A DNA stretch of 64,000 nucleotides, taken from Ceratothoa steindachneri (lineage: Eukaryota > Arthropoda > Malacostraca > Isopoda > Cymothoidae). The notes below the pieces were generated by a model, which was not told where the DNA came from, ran no database searches, and saw only the letters and a program-made list of their open reading frames with translations. Positions 23,027 through 33,184 of the stretch are shown in pieces; within the stretch, counting starts at the first letter, position 1, and each line of letters starts with the position of its first letter. A program made the position numbers and the translations under genes. The DNA lies in the NCBI GenBank assembly GCA_963969495.1, contig OZ018329.1:147620502-147684501 (forward strand). The letters run 5' to 3'.

Positions 23027-24174
23027 ATGGGCAAAGTTAGTGATTTGAGTCCTCGAAAGGTTGGACAAATTAGTGTTTTATTGAAAGAAAGTACATTCAA
23101 ACAGAAAGAAATAGCTAATAAACTTGGAGTTTCAACTCAAACGGTCAGTAATATTAAGAAGAAATTGGAATATGGCCACAGTTTGGAATCAAATAGAGTG
23201 AGAAAATGTGGTAGACACAAGAAAACAACACCGAGGATGGACAGGAAAATAATTAAAATGGCAATAAACAACAGAAGAGCATCTTGCAGAATGATTACCA
23301 ATGAACTGGCAGCAGAAGGCATTACCATTGCCCGAAGAACAGTAAACAAGAGACTATTGGAAGATGGACTAAAAGCACATCGTCCCGAAAAAAGCCACGA
23401 CTCACTGACAAGATGAAGCAGGCTCGTAAGGCCTGGGCACAGGCTCACGTTGATTCGACTTTTGAGCAATGGAAGAAGGTAAGAGTTGAACATACAGTAT
23501 TTAATTACTCTATTACACTATTACTCGATATTCTATTGCTTCCATTACTTTCTTTAGCTGTTCAACACCTTATTTTGTGCTTCGTATTGTTGCAGGTTGT
23601 GTTTTCTGATGAGTCCACCATTGCTGTGCTTGATGACCGTGTGCAGAGTGTAAGAAGGTGAGAAGGTGAGCAATTTAAACCGGAATGTCAAAAGAAGACA
23701 GTGAAATTCCCCCAGAAGGTCATGGTATGGGGAGCAATTTCTATGCATGGAACAAGCCATTTGCAGATTGTTGACGGTACCATGAATCAGTTTAAGTACA
23801 TAGAAGTACTAGAAAGACGTTTGTTACCTCAAACAAGGGAATGGTTTACAGATAGACCTTGGATTTTTCAACAGGACTCTGCCCCGTGTCACATCGCAAG
23901 GTCAGTGAAGACCTGGTTTGAAGAAAAAGGTGTAGAAGTGCTTTCATGGCCTGGAAATTCCCCAGATATGAACCCCATTGAGAGTTTGTGGTCTCTATTA
24001 AAAAATAAAATACATGAAGTTCCCATTACAACCAAAACATAGCTCATACAACATCTTATCCAAGTCTGGTTTCATTCAGAAAGAATTAGGGAATTTTGCA
24101 GAACATTGATTACTGGCATGCCCAGTTGTGTTAAAGCAATTGTTAAAGAAAAAGGTGGAAAAACTAAGTATTAA
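23027..24174 (+). pseudogene. Tc1-like transposase (DD34E), broken; candidate intron 23479-23595
   Basis: Cut-and-paste transposase. The first ORF (23027-23416) carries the bipartite helix-turn-helix DNA-binding region (QKEIANKLGVSTQTVSNIKK, then RRASCRMITNELAAEGI). A one-base frameshift near 23390 breaks it. The catalytic triad is present: VVFSDEST (first Asp), FQQDSAPCH (second Asp), MNPIE (Glu), with 34 residues between the last two. Between FEQWKK and VVFSDE lies a 117-bp insert with a GTAAGA start and a TTGCAG end. A TGA at about 23659 and a TAG at 24040-24042 interrupt the frame before the natural end, GGKTKY then TAA at 24174. Not functional as it stands. Confidence 0.9.
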
Positions 24175-24240
24175 AATAGTTGTTTAATATTGATGTGTGA
24201 GCTATTAGTGAATAAAATAGTTTTACATGAATTTTTGTTG

Positions 24241-24309
24241 TTTTACATAATACTTTTGTAAAAAAGTATGTTTTTTTTTCAAAAATCCATAATAATTGTG
24301 CCAGTACTG
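24241..24309 (-). repeat. Tc1 right terminal inverted repeat
   Basis: Reverse complement of the left end with small indels in the A-runs. Confidence 0.9.
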
Positions 24310-24315
24310 TGTATG

Positions 24316-24318
<3 letters not shown>

Positions 24319-24370
<52 letters not shown>
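24319..24370. repeat. (AT)n microsatellite, right flank of Tc1
   Basis: TA tract between the Tc1 right end and the Penelope-like element. Confidence 0.97.
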
Positions 24371-24373
<3 letters not shown>

Positions 24374-25141
24374 GGAAAGAAACCACAGTGATAGGATCAA
24401 TTTATTGGGGAAGACTAATGAAATACAAAAGAGATACAAAACTTTTGGACGCACAAATTTACAAGTCGGAATCTGATGTTGGGGGGGAGGGTATGAGGAA
24501 GGTATTAAAGTTTAGAATTTCTTTTATAAATGCTGATTCAATTAGACACATATGTTTATAATTGTGAGAATTATAAATTATTTTTGCATTATCAATGTCA
24601 ATTGAATGGTTTTCATTTGACATATGGAAAACAAACTAGAAGAAAGAGATCCACGTCACATCTATGTTCCTTCATTCTCTTGGACAATCTGCTGCTTTTG
24701 CCAATATATATTTGAGTGAAAAATTTGCAGGGATATAATAAACTCCCTGTTCTTTATCGATGGATCTATTTTTAGATTGACTATTTCTGATTGTTTTTTC
24801 GTATTGAAAGGCAACATTGATATTGTTTACACATGCTAACTTTTTAAAATTAATTAATTGTGGTGAGTATGGGAATGTAATATAATAAGTGTCATATACT
24901 TTTTCCTTAGGATTAGCTGATGAGTAAAAGATGGTTTTGGCTTTATAATGACATTTTTCCAAAATGCTGATTCCTCATAACCCCCCCCTCCAATCAGATT
25001 CTGACCTGTAAATTGTGTCCAGAAGTTTTGCATCGCTTTTGTATATCATTAGTCTTCCAGTGATTGACAATGACAGAGGTTTCCGACAAAACCTGGTTTC
25101 ACAAATAAATTGATCATATCACTGTGGTTTCTTTCCTGCAT
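24371..25141 (-). mobile_element. Penelope-like element with inverted terminal arms
   Basis: The left arm begins GCAGGAAAGAAACCACAGTG, and the right end (25141 down to about 24957), reverse-complemented, reads the same. Similarity continues through GACTAATGAAATACAAAAG (right: GACTAATGATATACAAAAG) and AATCTGATG/AATCTGATT to a G-run. The left arm lacks about 45 bp present in the right. Inverted terminal copies are a known Penelope arrangement. Both ends are next to (AT)n tracts. The core holds the end of the GIY-YIG coding region. Confidence 0.8.
24672..24962 (-). pseudogene. Penelope-like GIY-YIG endonuclease fragment
   Basis: Minus strand. YYITFPYSPQLINFKKLA and NNINVAFQYEKTIRNSQSKN match the linker preceding Penelope GIY-YIG domains. 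GVYYIPANFSLKYILAKA corresponds to the nuclease start (usually GVY.I.C..C...YIG.T); the cysteines and the YIG glycine are gone. The frame closes soon after. No RT catalytic region is present. Confidence 0.72.
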
Positions 25142-25167
25142 TTATATGTACGTTACTGTACTTCTTT

Positions 25168-25169
<2 letters not shown>

Positions 25170-25236
<67 letters not shown>
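25170..25236. repeat. (AT)n microsatellite
   Basis: TA tract to the right of the Penelope-like element and to the left of the decayed DNA transposon. Confidence 0.97.
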
Positions 25237-25239
<3 letters not shown>

Positions 25240-25844
25240 CAGCTAAATGCTAAATTTGACAGTGCATAGCAGAAAAGCTCTCTGCAATATTTCAGACAAA
25301 AATAAATCTATTTTAAAAGTTAAAAAAATATCAACTTGATTATGAATAGCAGATAATGGTTTACTCAAAGTATCCACCCTCAGCTTTGACAACTACTTCA
25401 AGAGAGTTCTGAATCTTGTTGTACGCATTTCTCATGGTGTCCCTTGAAAGATCTTGGCCACCAGCTTGTTCTTAATGTTGCAGGCAAAGCAGTTGGTCTC
25501 TTTATCAACCGCGCCTCACATATAGTAATCCATAGAATTAAAATCAAAGGAATTATTAAGCCAGAAAGTGGCGCTGATGAAGTAGTAGAAATTCCCTGAC
25601 AACCCCTTCTGACTCTTTCCCGAAGTATGGCCTTCCAGCATGCTTTGACCAAAGCCTCCAGCAGATCTACATAGTCATATGAATTGTATCTAAAATATTA
25701 GTCAAAGATGTGGGGCAGGATAATGTCACTATGACTGGAGACACACCCAAAGACCATTACATCTTGAGGGAGCTTTGTCTTCATGATAAATGGAATGTCA
25801 CATGGGTGTTATGCAACTGGTCCAGGGAGAAATTCTTTTTGTTT

Positions 25845-25855
25845 GAGAACCAGAT
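25845..25855. repeat. Target-site duplication, left
   Basis: GAGAACCAGAT, identical to 26156-26166. Confidence 0.85.
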
Positions 25856-26155
25856 TATTTTGGGGGGGTTTTAAAGCTTTTACACACAGCCCTTATTTAG
25901 GCTCAGTGTGCTGAAAGAAAGAAGGAGAAGAGGCTAAGCTGGGGCTGGACAAGGCGCTGAGTCCCGTCAGCATGGCAGCCAGGAAGGCAAATCGCCGCAT
26001 TCCCCCTTGGGGGCAGGGTGAAAGAGAATTGGTACACAAGACAAAGTAGGGGTTAGCAGAAGGAGAAAAAGAATGCCAAGTGGGGGCTGAACGGGGCGCT
26101 GAGTCCCGTCAGCAAGGAAAGCAGGAGAGCAAATCACTGTGCCCCTTACAGGGCT
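25856..26155 (-). mobile_element. 300-bp nested retroposon with duplicated LINE 5'-UTR module
   Basis: Flanked by a perfect 11-bp direct repeat GAGAACCAGAT (25845-25855 and 26156-26166). Removing the insert and one copy restores colinearity with the related transposon at 28480-28580. The insert carries two copies of a module with GCTGAGTCCCGTCAGC (25956-25971 and 26098-26113, 142 bp apart) that otherwise occurs in the 5' UTR of LINE family 1. The left end (TTTTACACACAGCCCTTATT) weakly resembles the LINE 3' UTR. No ORF. Orientation is inferred from the LINE copies. I read it as a short non-autonomous retroposon. Confidence 0.75.
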
Positions 26156-26166
26156 GAGAACCAGAT
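26156..26166. repeat. Target-site duplication, right
   Basis: GAGAACCAGAT, identical to 25845-25855. Confidence 0.85.
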
Positions 26167-26482
26167 CACCCACTGCTTAACAAGATGCTTAAGCTTGTTC
26201 ACACAGCTTTTTTTTACTTTGTCAAGCGATTCTTCTTGAGCTTGGCACTCAGAATTGGTTTCTTGTGCCTCTTGTATGAGTGGTAGCGAAGGTCCTCATT
26301 CAGGGCCAGCTTCATTGCGGCAACTACAACACTCATCACTCTCATTATCTGGCAGGATACGACGTATCTCTTTCCCACCTTTATCACTATGTTCATGGTT
26401 TGAACAGTTTGGCAAGCAAAAGTCAACTTCTGGCAGCAAAGGAGAAAGATACACAACCTCTACCTTATCTAAATTTATTTCC

Positions 26483-26505
26483 ATATATATATATATATAT
26501 ATATA
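26483..26505. repeat. (AT)n microsatellite
   Basis: Short TA tract forming the boundary between two different decayed DNA transposons. Confidence 0.95.
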
Positions 26506-26915
26506 AGCTCACCAGACAAAGAATTAGTCACTTGTAACCATAGTAAGGGCCTCTTGCACGCCACTTTGCTCCATATGTTCATGCCATGGAATTCCCTGTG
26601 TAATGTTCTGTCTGAAATGGGTGGTGAAGGACCAGAATTGCCTTTTTGTAGCAATTCCTGCCTGGAAGCAAATCGATTTACAATTATAAGCCTGAAGATT
26701 CTACGACGGTCCTTGTCTGTCAACACCCTCTTCCGTCCGCAATTTTGGCAAGAGTTTTTCACATTTTGGGACTTCTGCCATTGCTTGTAAATCTGGATGA
26801 CCGTACTCATTGAAATCCTGCCAAATTCCGCTACCTCCTTCACATGATGACCTTTGGCGCGGCCAAATGCAATCACACCTTTTTGACATTCCATGATGTC
26901 ACTTTTCCAGCCCAT
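26506..26915 (-). pseudogene. Tc1-like transposase, N-terminal DNA-binding part
   Basis: Minus strand, start ATG at 26915. KGHHVKEVAEFGRISMSTV and IQIYKQWQKSQNVKN form the first helix-turn-helix. GRKRVLTDKDRRRIFRLI and RTLHREFHGMNIWSKVACKR form the second and the lead-in to the catalytic domain. The frame runs into the (AT)n tract, so the DDE core is missing. It differs from the NPxD family on its left and is unrelated in sequence to the Tc1 at 22.6 kb. Confidence 0.75.
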
Positions 26916-27264
26916 CTTAAGTAGAGCTGATTTGCTATCTAAACATCTTCATGCTGTCCGCAACACAAATAAAATTGACCCAAATGGTCTTCTGCCAAAG
27001 CAAGCTTGGGTTGTATGGCAAAGCCAAAGAATGTGCCTTAATTGTTTGAAATATAGCAAGATCAAAACTAGATATGCCTCTCCTTTTGTATCAGGAGAGG
27101 ATCTTTGTTAAAATATAATCAGCTTAAAAGCTAAATACAAACAAGGGCTATCTTCTGTAACAAGAAAAGTATTTTTGGAAAAACTTTGTTTTATAAAAAA
27201 AATCAAACAAATCATATCTATACTTACACGACCTAGTCTATCCCCACCTCCCTTCCTATCAAAA
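26916..27264. other. Intron 1 segment, nothing recognised
   Basis: No motif or element recognised. A 72-codon plus-strand ORF shows no similarity that I know. Confidence 0.5.
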
Positions 27265-27360
27265 CACTCACACTACATAGTTCAAATTCCACTCTAGGTC
27301 CCCAATTAGAAATAAAGCATCTCCCCCCACAAGAGGGCAGACTAGTGGTAAAACACTATT
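27265..27360. repeat. Dispersed repeat, copy 2
   Basis: Same orientation and block order as 15113-15215. Confidence 0.7.
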
Positions 27361-27484
27361 ATAAACAAAGAAAGGTAGGGTAAAAGGACTGACTGAGGCA
27401 AAGTGGTGAAAAATCTATAGTGGACAAAATGGGGAAAATGGCTCCTAAATATACTCTCCATTTGCACACCAGCCATCCACCACA

Positions 27485-27730
27485 ACCAAAGCTCAGATTC
27501 CCTTGCTCGGGTCTTCCTTCACTTTCTCCTGTAGTTGTTGGATGAACTTTAGTGCAAGGACAAAGTTGGAATGTGTATGTTGTGTCCCCTTTTGCTGGTC
27601 ACAGCTTTGTAGTCTTTGTTATAGCAATATGTCACATCTTACAGCCTTTATATTTTTCACAAAGCATTGATCAGCAGGCAGTCATAACACTGGTATATTG
27701 ATACCTGGCATGAATCATCAAGCTGTAATT
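27485..27730 (-). mobile_element. NPxD DNA transposon end fragment
   Basis: TCCTGTAGTTGTTGGATGAA, TGCTGGTCACAGCTTTGTAG, CAAAGCATTGATCA and TTGATACC are colinear with 28750-28925, the 5' end of the copy at 27950-28930. A solo end without coding core. Confidence 0.75.
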
Positions 27731-27949
27731 AATTCTTTTTCAAAATTATGATGGCTTCCAGTTATCCATGTTAGCTAACTTTTTCTCAACTAAAACTCTA
27801 CTCTGTATGCTTTTTAATACCAGTGACTGTTCACTGATACTTCAACCTGTTCATATAAAAAAAAGAGATTAAAAATCATTAAATTTAGCCTAAACACCAT
27901 GTACATATATAAGGTCTTCGGCATAAACTTGACAGTTTGTATAAAAGAA

Positions 27950-28930
27950 AAATAAAGCTCAATATCTCAGCCAAAGATGTATGTATTTTATTTTCTTAAA
28001 TCAACTAAGTTATGGCTGGGAGATATCAGTTTACTTAAAGTAGTCGCCCTCAGCTTCGCTCAAAGCCTCATGTTGGTGCCAGAACCTGGCACATGCATTC
28101 CACACTGTGTTGCTGGGAAGATCTTTGAACACCTTCTTGATCTTGGGCACCAGTTTGGCCTTGGTTTTGCAGGCAGAATGGTCGGTGTCTTTCTTAACCA
28201 GACCCCACATAATAATCCATAGGATTACAATCAGGGGAGCTAGGAGGCCAGAATGCGGGGCTAGTAAAGTTGTAGAAATTCTCTGACAACCACTTGACAT
28301 TTTCTGGTGGTATGGCCTTCTAGCAGCAACCCTCTCCAGCCAGGGTTTAAACAGTCTCCACATAGCTCTGCTCAAAAATATGGGGAGGCATGGCATCACC
28401 CTTATTGGATAAACACCCACAAACCATCACAGTTTGGCAGAACTTGGTCTTCATGATACGCAAAACATCGCATCGATTGTAGGCAAGCCACCTGTTGTTC
28501 TCAATTTTGTGCAACTGGTCCTGAAAGTTCTTTTCATCTGAGAAGATTGTCTTTGGCTTAACTGGATGATTTAGCTTGTTCAGGGGCTTCTTTGCCTTCG
28601 TCAAGTGGTTTTCCTTGGCCATGGCTGTCAGAATTTATCCTTTGCCCCTCTTGTACAAGTGTTAGCGAAGGTCCTCATTCAAGGTCAGCTACATAGTGAG
28701 GAGACTGACACGCATCTCTCTTGCCAAAGACAGATTCCCATCACTTTGTCCTGCAGTTGTTGGATGAATTCCAGTGTGCAGACACTGGTCAGAACGCCCA
28801 CTATATTCCTTTCTGCTGGTCACAGCTTCGAAGTCTCCATTGCAGCTGCCTATGTCACATCTCATAGCATTTACAGTATTAATAAAGCATTGATCACCAG
28901 TTATGATATCGGCATTTTGATACCTATTTA
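27950..28930 (-). pseudogene. Tc1/mariner-superfamily transposon, NPxD type, copy 2
   Basis: Minus strand. 28622-28347 gives KTIFSDEKNFQDQ (first catalytic Asp) and QTVMVCGCLSNKGDAMPPHI. After an internal deletion, another frame gives WPPSSPDCNPMDYYVWG (third catalytic residue, Asp) and then DTDHSACKTKAKLVPKIKKV. The second catalytic Asp (QQD box) is within the deletion. Outer ends share sequence with copy 1 (CTCAGCTT..., 25378 and 28050) and with 27485-27730. Terminal inverted repeats were not resolved. Confidence 0.8.
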
Positions 28931-29201
28931 GTTATAACAATATATTTTTTCAATTAAGAAATTGTATTCAAATTTATTTTAAAAGAATACTTAGTTTTAT
29001 ATGATTAAAGAGTAAAATTTTGTAGTGGATTTAATTTCAATGAATTTTACCATCAAGATTGTTGTACAAAACAACATATTTCTTAAAGTATTTCAGAAAA
29101 TTTATTATTTTCATATCAAGATAATAATTTAACATTTTTTGTGCTATTCAAATATTTTGCAAATTATTTTTAGTTAATAGTGATTTGCGCCCAGGGGTAT
29201 T
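28931..29201. other. AT-rich intron segment, nothing recognised
   Basis: No coding or repeat features seen. Confidence 0.6.
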
Positions 29202-29380
29202 TTAACACATTGACTGCAAAGCCTTCCAAAGAGCTAAGAGTAAGTTATACAGGTATTATATGTTGTAAACAGAACCCTTGTGTTAATGGTTAAAGAGGAA
29301 AATCAAACAAACTGATAAGGATAAATTATTTGAGACTACCAGTGTACCATATATGGCCCAATTTGTGGTCAACGTGTTAA
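29202..29380. mobile_element. Candidate TTAA-flanked MITE
   Basis: TTAACACATTGAC (29202-29214) and GTCAACGTGTTAA (29368-29380) are inverted repeats matching at 12 of 13 positions, both ending in TTAA, the target used by piggyBac-type elements. 179 bp, no ORF. A related left end occurs at 19515. Confidence 0.5.
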
Positions 29381-30121
29381 TACACACAAGAAACAAACTT
29401 ATAGCAGGAACACTGTTTGCACCATTGAAATGCACAGATAAATATGACCATTACCAGCAAGCTGAAGGCACCAGGAGTCAGTCCTCAATGGAAGGGAAAG
29501 ATGTTGGGTAGTATTGTTTTGACTATCAGCGATCACAGAACCCTTCATGGTTTGGGATCTGGAATATGTGGATACGAGTTACCATTTAGGGGATACAAGT
29601 CCATATGCAGGGTTCCACAACACAGGACAGAGTGGGTATATTGTGCTGTGAAGATGGGCGAGGAAGGACAGTGGTGTTGTGATGACCCATGTAAAATCTA
29701 CCTACTACCCCTGGGGTAAAGTCAGTGCATCCACTAATTGGTGGCCAGACCTCTATGTGCATTGATGCTTGTGTCTGTTGTAGCTTGGGGTCAAACCCGG
29801 TACCTCGATGTTAAAAAACAACAACACGTATCCACTAAATAGATCCCTACAAAAGAGTACTTTCTGCAATGAAAAAGTTATTAAAAAGAGAATCGCTCTC
29901 CTTATTTATACAGCACAAGTGAAGATGAGGAGAATAAAAAGACATTATGACAAAGTGATTAAAATCGAAGCAAAAAAATGGCTCTCACATATAATATTTA
30001 TATTCACCAAAATAGGTTTGAAAACAGCCTTGATAATTGAGTGTGTTTGAGCAAGATTGGACTTCTCTTTTTACCCCTATTTCCTTAAATACTACAAAAA
30101 TACACTTTCAAAATATCTTAC
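29381..30121. other. Intron 1 segment next to exon 1, nothing firm
   Basis: A 91-codon plus-strand ORF (29444-29719) shows no motif I know. The rest is AT-rich. Confidence 0.5.
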
Positions 30122-30158
30122 CTTCACCTATCTTCTCTAATTTCTCATATTTCTGCAT
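30122..30158 (-). CDS. CDK5: CDK5 coding exon 1 (start codon)
   Basis: Encodes MQKYEKLEKIGE plus the first base of the next Gly codon, the conserved CDK5 N-terminus that begins the glycine-rich loop. The ATG is fixed by homology: CDK5 proteins start MQKY. The donor reads GAAG|GTAAGATA, a strong GT site, and the exon ends in phase 1. Exon 2 begins GA-ACC, completing GGA (Gly). The exon is too short for ORF calling and was found by looking for the missing N-terminus upstream of exon 2. It leaves a 14.7-kb first intron. The 5' UTR presumably continues above 30158, but its limit is not visible. Confidence 0.95.
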
Positions 30159-30439
30159 ACTGATCTTCAAATAATGCCATCAGCCAGTAAATATAAGAAT
30201 CCACTTGACTTTTGATGGCTTTATGATAGTAGAAATAACTTCATTGCTTCATTCATGTTAAGATTTGCTTTAAAAAGTTCAATAGATAATAGAATCTCTT
30301 TTATCACTATCTAGACCATGCTAGTATTTTATTATAAAATCTTGAAGCATATTCCTTTCATATTTTCAAATTATTCTCCAGGATAAATAATCCTAAAAAT
30401 TTATTAAAGTTATATTAATAGTTTGTTAGATATTAAACA
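30159..30439. other. Region upstream of CDK5 start codon
   Basis: Should contain 5' UTR or upstream intron of CDK5. No TATA, Inr or CpG-rich block stands out, so no promoter is called. Confidence 0.5.
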
Positions 30440-30625
30440 AAATATTTATTTCTTAATAATAGGTGTTCTTCCTGTGGATGGTTCTAATTGTATATTGTAG
30501 ATGCATGATCTGACAAAATCCTAAAGATGTATTTTGTGGGTGGGTTTTGACAGATGCGGATGACCTTTGATAGGCCCGTGTGGCTTTTGTCATCCATGAA
30601 ATTATGTTATATTATTGTGTTTTTT
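30440..30625 (+). mobile_element. CR1 LINE 3' UTR fragment
   Basis: ATTGTATATTGTAGATGCAT, GGTTTTGACAGATG, TTTGATAGGCCC and TTTTGTCATCC occur in the same order at 46378-46490, at the end of a CR1 coding fragment. Severely 5'-truncated. Confidence 0.8.
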
Positions 30626-31089
30626 TTAAATTAATAATGCTAGATGATATTAGGATAAAAAAAAAATATGATTTATGTGCAGAAACCAGTGGGTATGAGC
30701 ACATGAAGCAAGATAAAGTTAAAATATAGTAGCACAAAGATGATAAGCAGTGTAAATAGGTAAAAAACAAACAAAACAATATCAATACAAATGCATGTTA
30801 GAAAATTATTCCAACAAAAGTAAAGATGGCATGAGAGAGAGCGAACCTTCACTACTTCATGAAGCACTTCTATAAAGATGAAAATGAAGCCAGTTAGTAT
30901 GTTAAAACTAATAAGGTCTTATTTTCTGTTATAGAAACTTCTATCTTTCAAAATATTCATCACATTAAATACAAAATTTTTAGCTACTACAATGCTTAAC
31001 GAGAAATCTAGGTTGTTTACCTCAGTGATGATGGATAAGAGGCATGGGAGCTAGAGATCATAAGGAATGCCTCTTCTCATTGTATCTTT
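30626..31089. other. AT-rich intergenic segment
   Basis: Nothing recognised. Confidence 0.6.
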
Positions 31090-32312
31090 CATGTAATCGT
31101 AATTTTTCTTACTCACAGATGATGTTCTGGAAGAGGCCTAAGCCTGTGGTTCCAACTCAATAGCCTGGTTTTCATTATTTGCTAGTTGCGTGTGGCGATT
31201 AATTGTGCTCTATAGTTATATTTTTGCTCTTGACCCTTCCACACTTTGTCCAAGCAAGCTTCAAATTTCTCCACTGACTCGGCATTCATCACCCACTCTG
31301 GCAGGTCATTCCAGTTATCTATGACCCTGCTCGAAAAGGCATATTTCCTGATGTTGAGTCTTGTTCTTGGCTTGAAGATTTTTCTTGAGTTTCCTTGGGT
31401 TATGTCATCCTCTCTCATCCGGAATATTCCCTAGCAACAGTCAGCATCATACTTCTGGCTAATGATCTTGTAAGTCTCTATCTGGTCACTTCTAGATCTT
31501 CTGTAGGCCAGGGTGGGTAGATCCAGCTTCTTCAGTCTCTCTACATAGGTAAGGTCCTTTAGTTGTGGTACTTACTTTGTTGCCCATTCCCGATTGCTTC
31601 AATATCTTTTATCAGATGGGGATATCAGATTTGGTTGGCATATTCCAAGTGTGGCCTCACTAAAGCTGTGAACAATGGGTTGAAATCTAACATCCATCTT
31701 TCAGACCACCTTCTCAGCAACTCCACGTCTCCATGCAGCTGTTGCAGTCTTTACTGTTGGCAATCCTTCTAAATAGCTTGGTATCACCAGCATACAGGTA
31801 AACTTTGCTTCCATATTTGATTACCTCAAGAAGATCGTTTATGAAGACCACAAACAGCAGTGGACCCAGAATGTAGCCTTGAGGGACAACCCTTGTTATC
31901 TCCCTCCACCCAGAAGCCTCTCCATTCACTATCACTCATTGCTGTCTCTCTGACAGAAAGTCCTTGATCTACCTCAGAATTTGTCCTTTGATACCGTAAA
32001 CTTTTATCTTTGGCTATTAGTCTCCTGTGGGTTATTCGGTGAAAAGCCTTCATGAAGTCACAGTAGATGACATCAACTGCCTGCCCCTCATCAATGGCCT
32101 CTGTCTACTTATCAAGAATCTGTAACAATTGAAGCACTGTTGATCTACCAGAGTTAATTCCAAATTGTTTATCACTGAAAAGTTTATGTCTTTTCATGTG
32201 GATCATTATTTCTTCTCTCAGTAGTGACTACATTATTTTGCTGAATATGCTCATTAGACTCACAGGTCAATAATTATCAGGGGTCACTTTTGTTGCCTTT
32301 CTTAAAAATTGG
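31090..32312 (-). pseudogene. CR1-type LINE: reverse transcriptase, 3' portion
   Basis: Minus strand, read from 32312 down: IFKKGNKSDP and PVSLMSIFSKIM (RT fingers), NSGRSTVLQLLQILDK (motif A lead), VVPQGYILGPLLFVVFINDL (motif B), a decayed catalytic box YAGDTKLF (normally FADD/YADD), and FKPRTRLNIRKYAFSSRVID then NWNDLPEWVMNAESVEKFEA, the CR1/L2 C-terminal signature. Frameshifts and stops throughout. On its right it meets the plus-strand endonuclease fragment. Confidence 0.82.
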
Positions 32313-33075
32313 TGGTTTGATTATTTATATCAGAAATAGCATTTCTTCAAATCTAAATTTTATAAAGCAAGGAGAAGTTGAGTCACTTTGGATAGATATT
32401 AGGGTCAGGAAAAATAGGATGATACACTTGGGAGCTTTTACAGACTACCCGGATAATCTGATTGTATTGATGAGTTAATGATCAGGGAAATAAGTAAAGG
32501 ATAGTTATTCTTGGTGACTTTAATTTGAATTCTGTGGACCCGGAAAATATGATAGGAAGGGATAAAACAAGTTTTAAGTTTATAGAATACTTTGAGGATA
32601 ATTTTTCAAATCAATTTGTTAATAAGCCAACAAGGGGTGCCAATATATTAGATCTGATTCTTTCAAATGATGATCACTTGGTTCAGGAATTGACTGCCGG
32701 GAAAAGCATTGGGAAATTGTGATTATCAGATGGTTTGTTTTAACTTGGGAATAGTGAAAGGTAGAACATTGACAGACTCCACAAAAACTCCCAATTTTTA
32801 TAGAGGCAATTATGATAATTATGCAACATGCTAAATCAGATTAGATGGAAGATAGAATTCAGTGGTAGGAATACTTAGGAGATGTGGCACACTTTTAAGA
32901 CTATATTAAACATAGTCCAGGAACAGTGTATTCCATTGAAGGCTATTAGGAAGAAATGTAGGAAGCCATTGTGGTGGAATCAGGAGATAGCTAGGAAAAT
33001 CTTTGAGAAGAAAAGGGCTTACCAGAGATTACAGAGAGAAAGTACTTTTGACAATTTAAGTAGGTTGTTATCTTG
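32313..33075 (+). pseudogene. CR1-type LINE: endonuclease and linker, inverted relative to RT
   Basis: Plus strand. GGLIIYIRNSISSNLNF and GEVESLWIDIRVRKNRMIHL are middle strands of a CR1 AP-endonuclease. FIEYFEDNFSNQFVNKPTRG then NILDLILSNDDHLV is the late endonuclease region. KPLWWNQEIARKIFEKKRAY is the linker before RT. Decayed. The junction at about 32312 puts a truncated endonuclease head-to-head with the RT fragment. Confidence 0.8.
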
Positions 33076-33184
33076 ATAGAGTGGGTGACGGGAGTGGACT
33101 GACTGGTTATTTCTACAGGACCTTAAGAGGTCACCTAGTATTGAAGTATCAACAAAAAGACTATAGTAAACCGCAATAATAGAT

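Larger units (their letters stand above)
22636..24309 (+). mobile_element. Tc1-like DNA transposon, full length, about 1.67 kb
   Basis: Inverted terminal repeats are visible: the left end reads GTACTGGCACAATTATTATG and continues through GGATTTTTGAAAAAAACATA. The right end, reverse-complemented, reads the same with two extra A residues. Similarity continues for about 70 bp. Both ends abut (AT)n tracts, consistent with TA-directed insertion. It contains one broken transposase gene. The near-identity of the inverted repeats suggests a fairly young copy. Confidence 0.92.
25240..26470 (-). pseudogene. Tc1/mariner-superfamily transposon, NPxD type, copy 1
   Basis: Minus strand, strongly decayed. 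Around 25600-25480 one frame reads NSMDYYM then GAVDKETNCFACNIKNKLVA, matching NPMDYYVWGLVKKDTDHSAC in the copy at 28030-28420. On its 5' side MKLALNEDLRYHSYKRHKKP (26340-26220) matches TLNEDLRYHLYKRGK near 28680. The third catalytic residue is Asp, as in maT/mariner-like families, not Glu. Split by the retroposon at 25856-26155. Confidence 0.7.

Noticed and set aside
30159..30440. CDK5 promoter
   Set aside because: No core promoter element could be supported from the sequence; transcript data would be needed.
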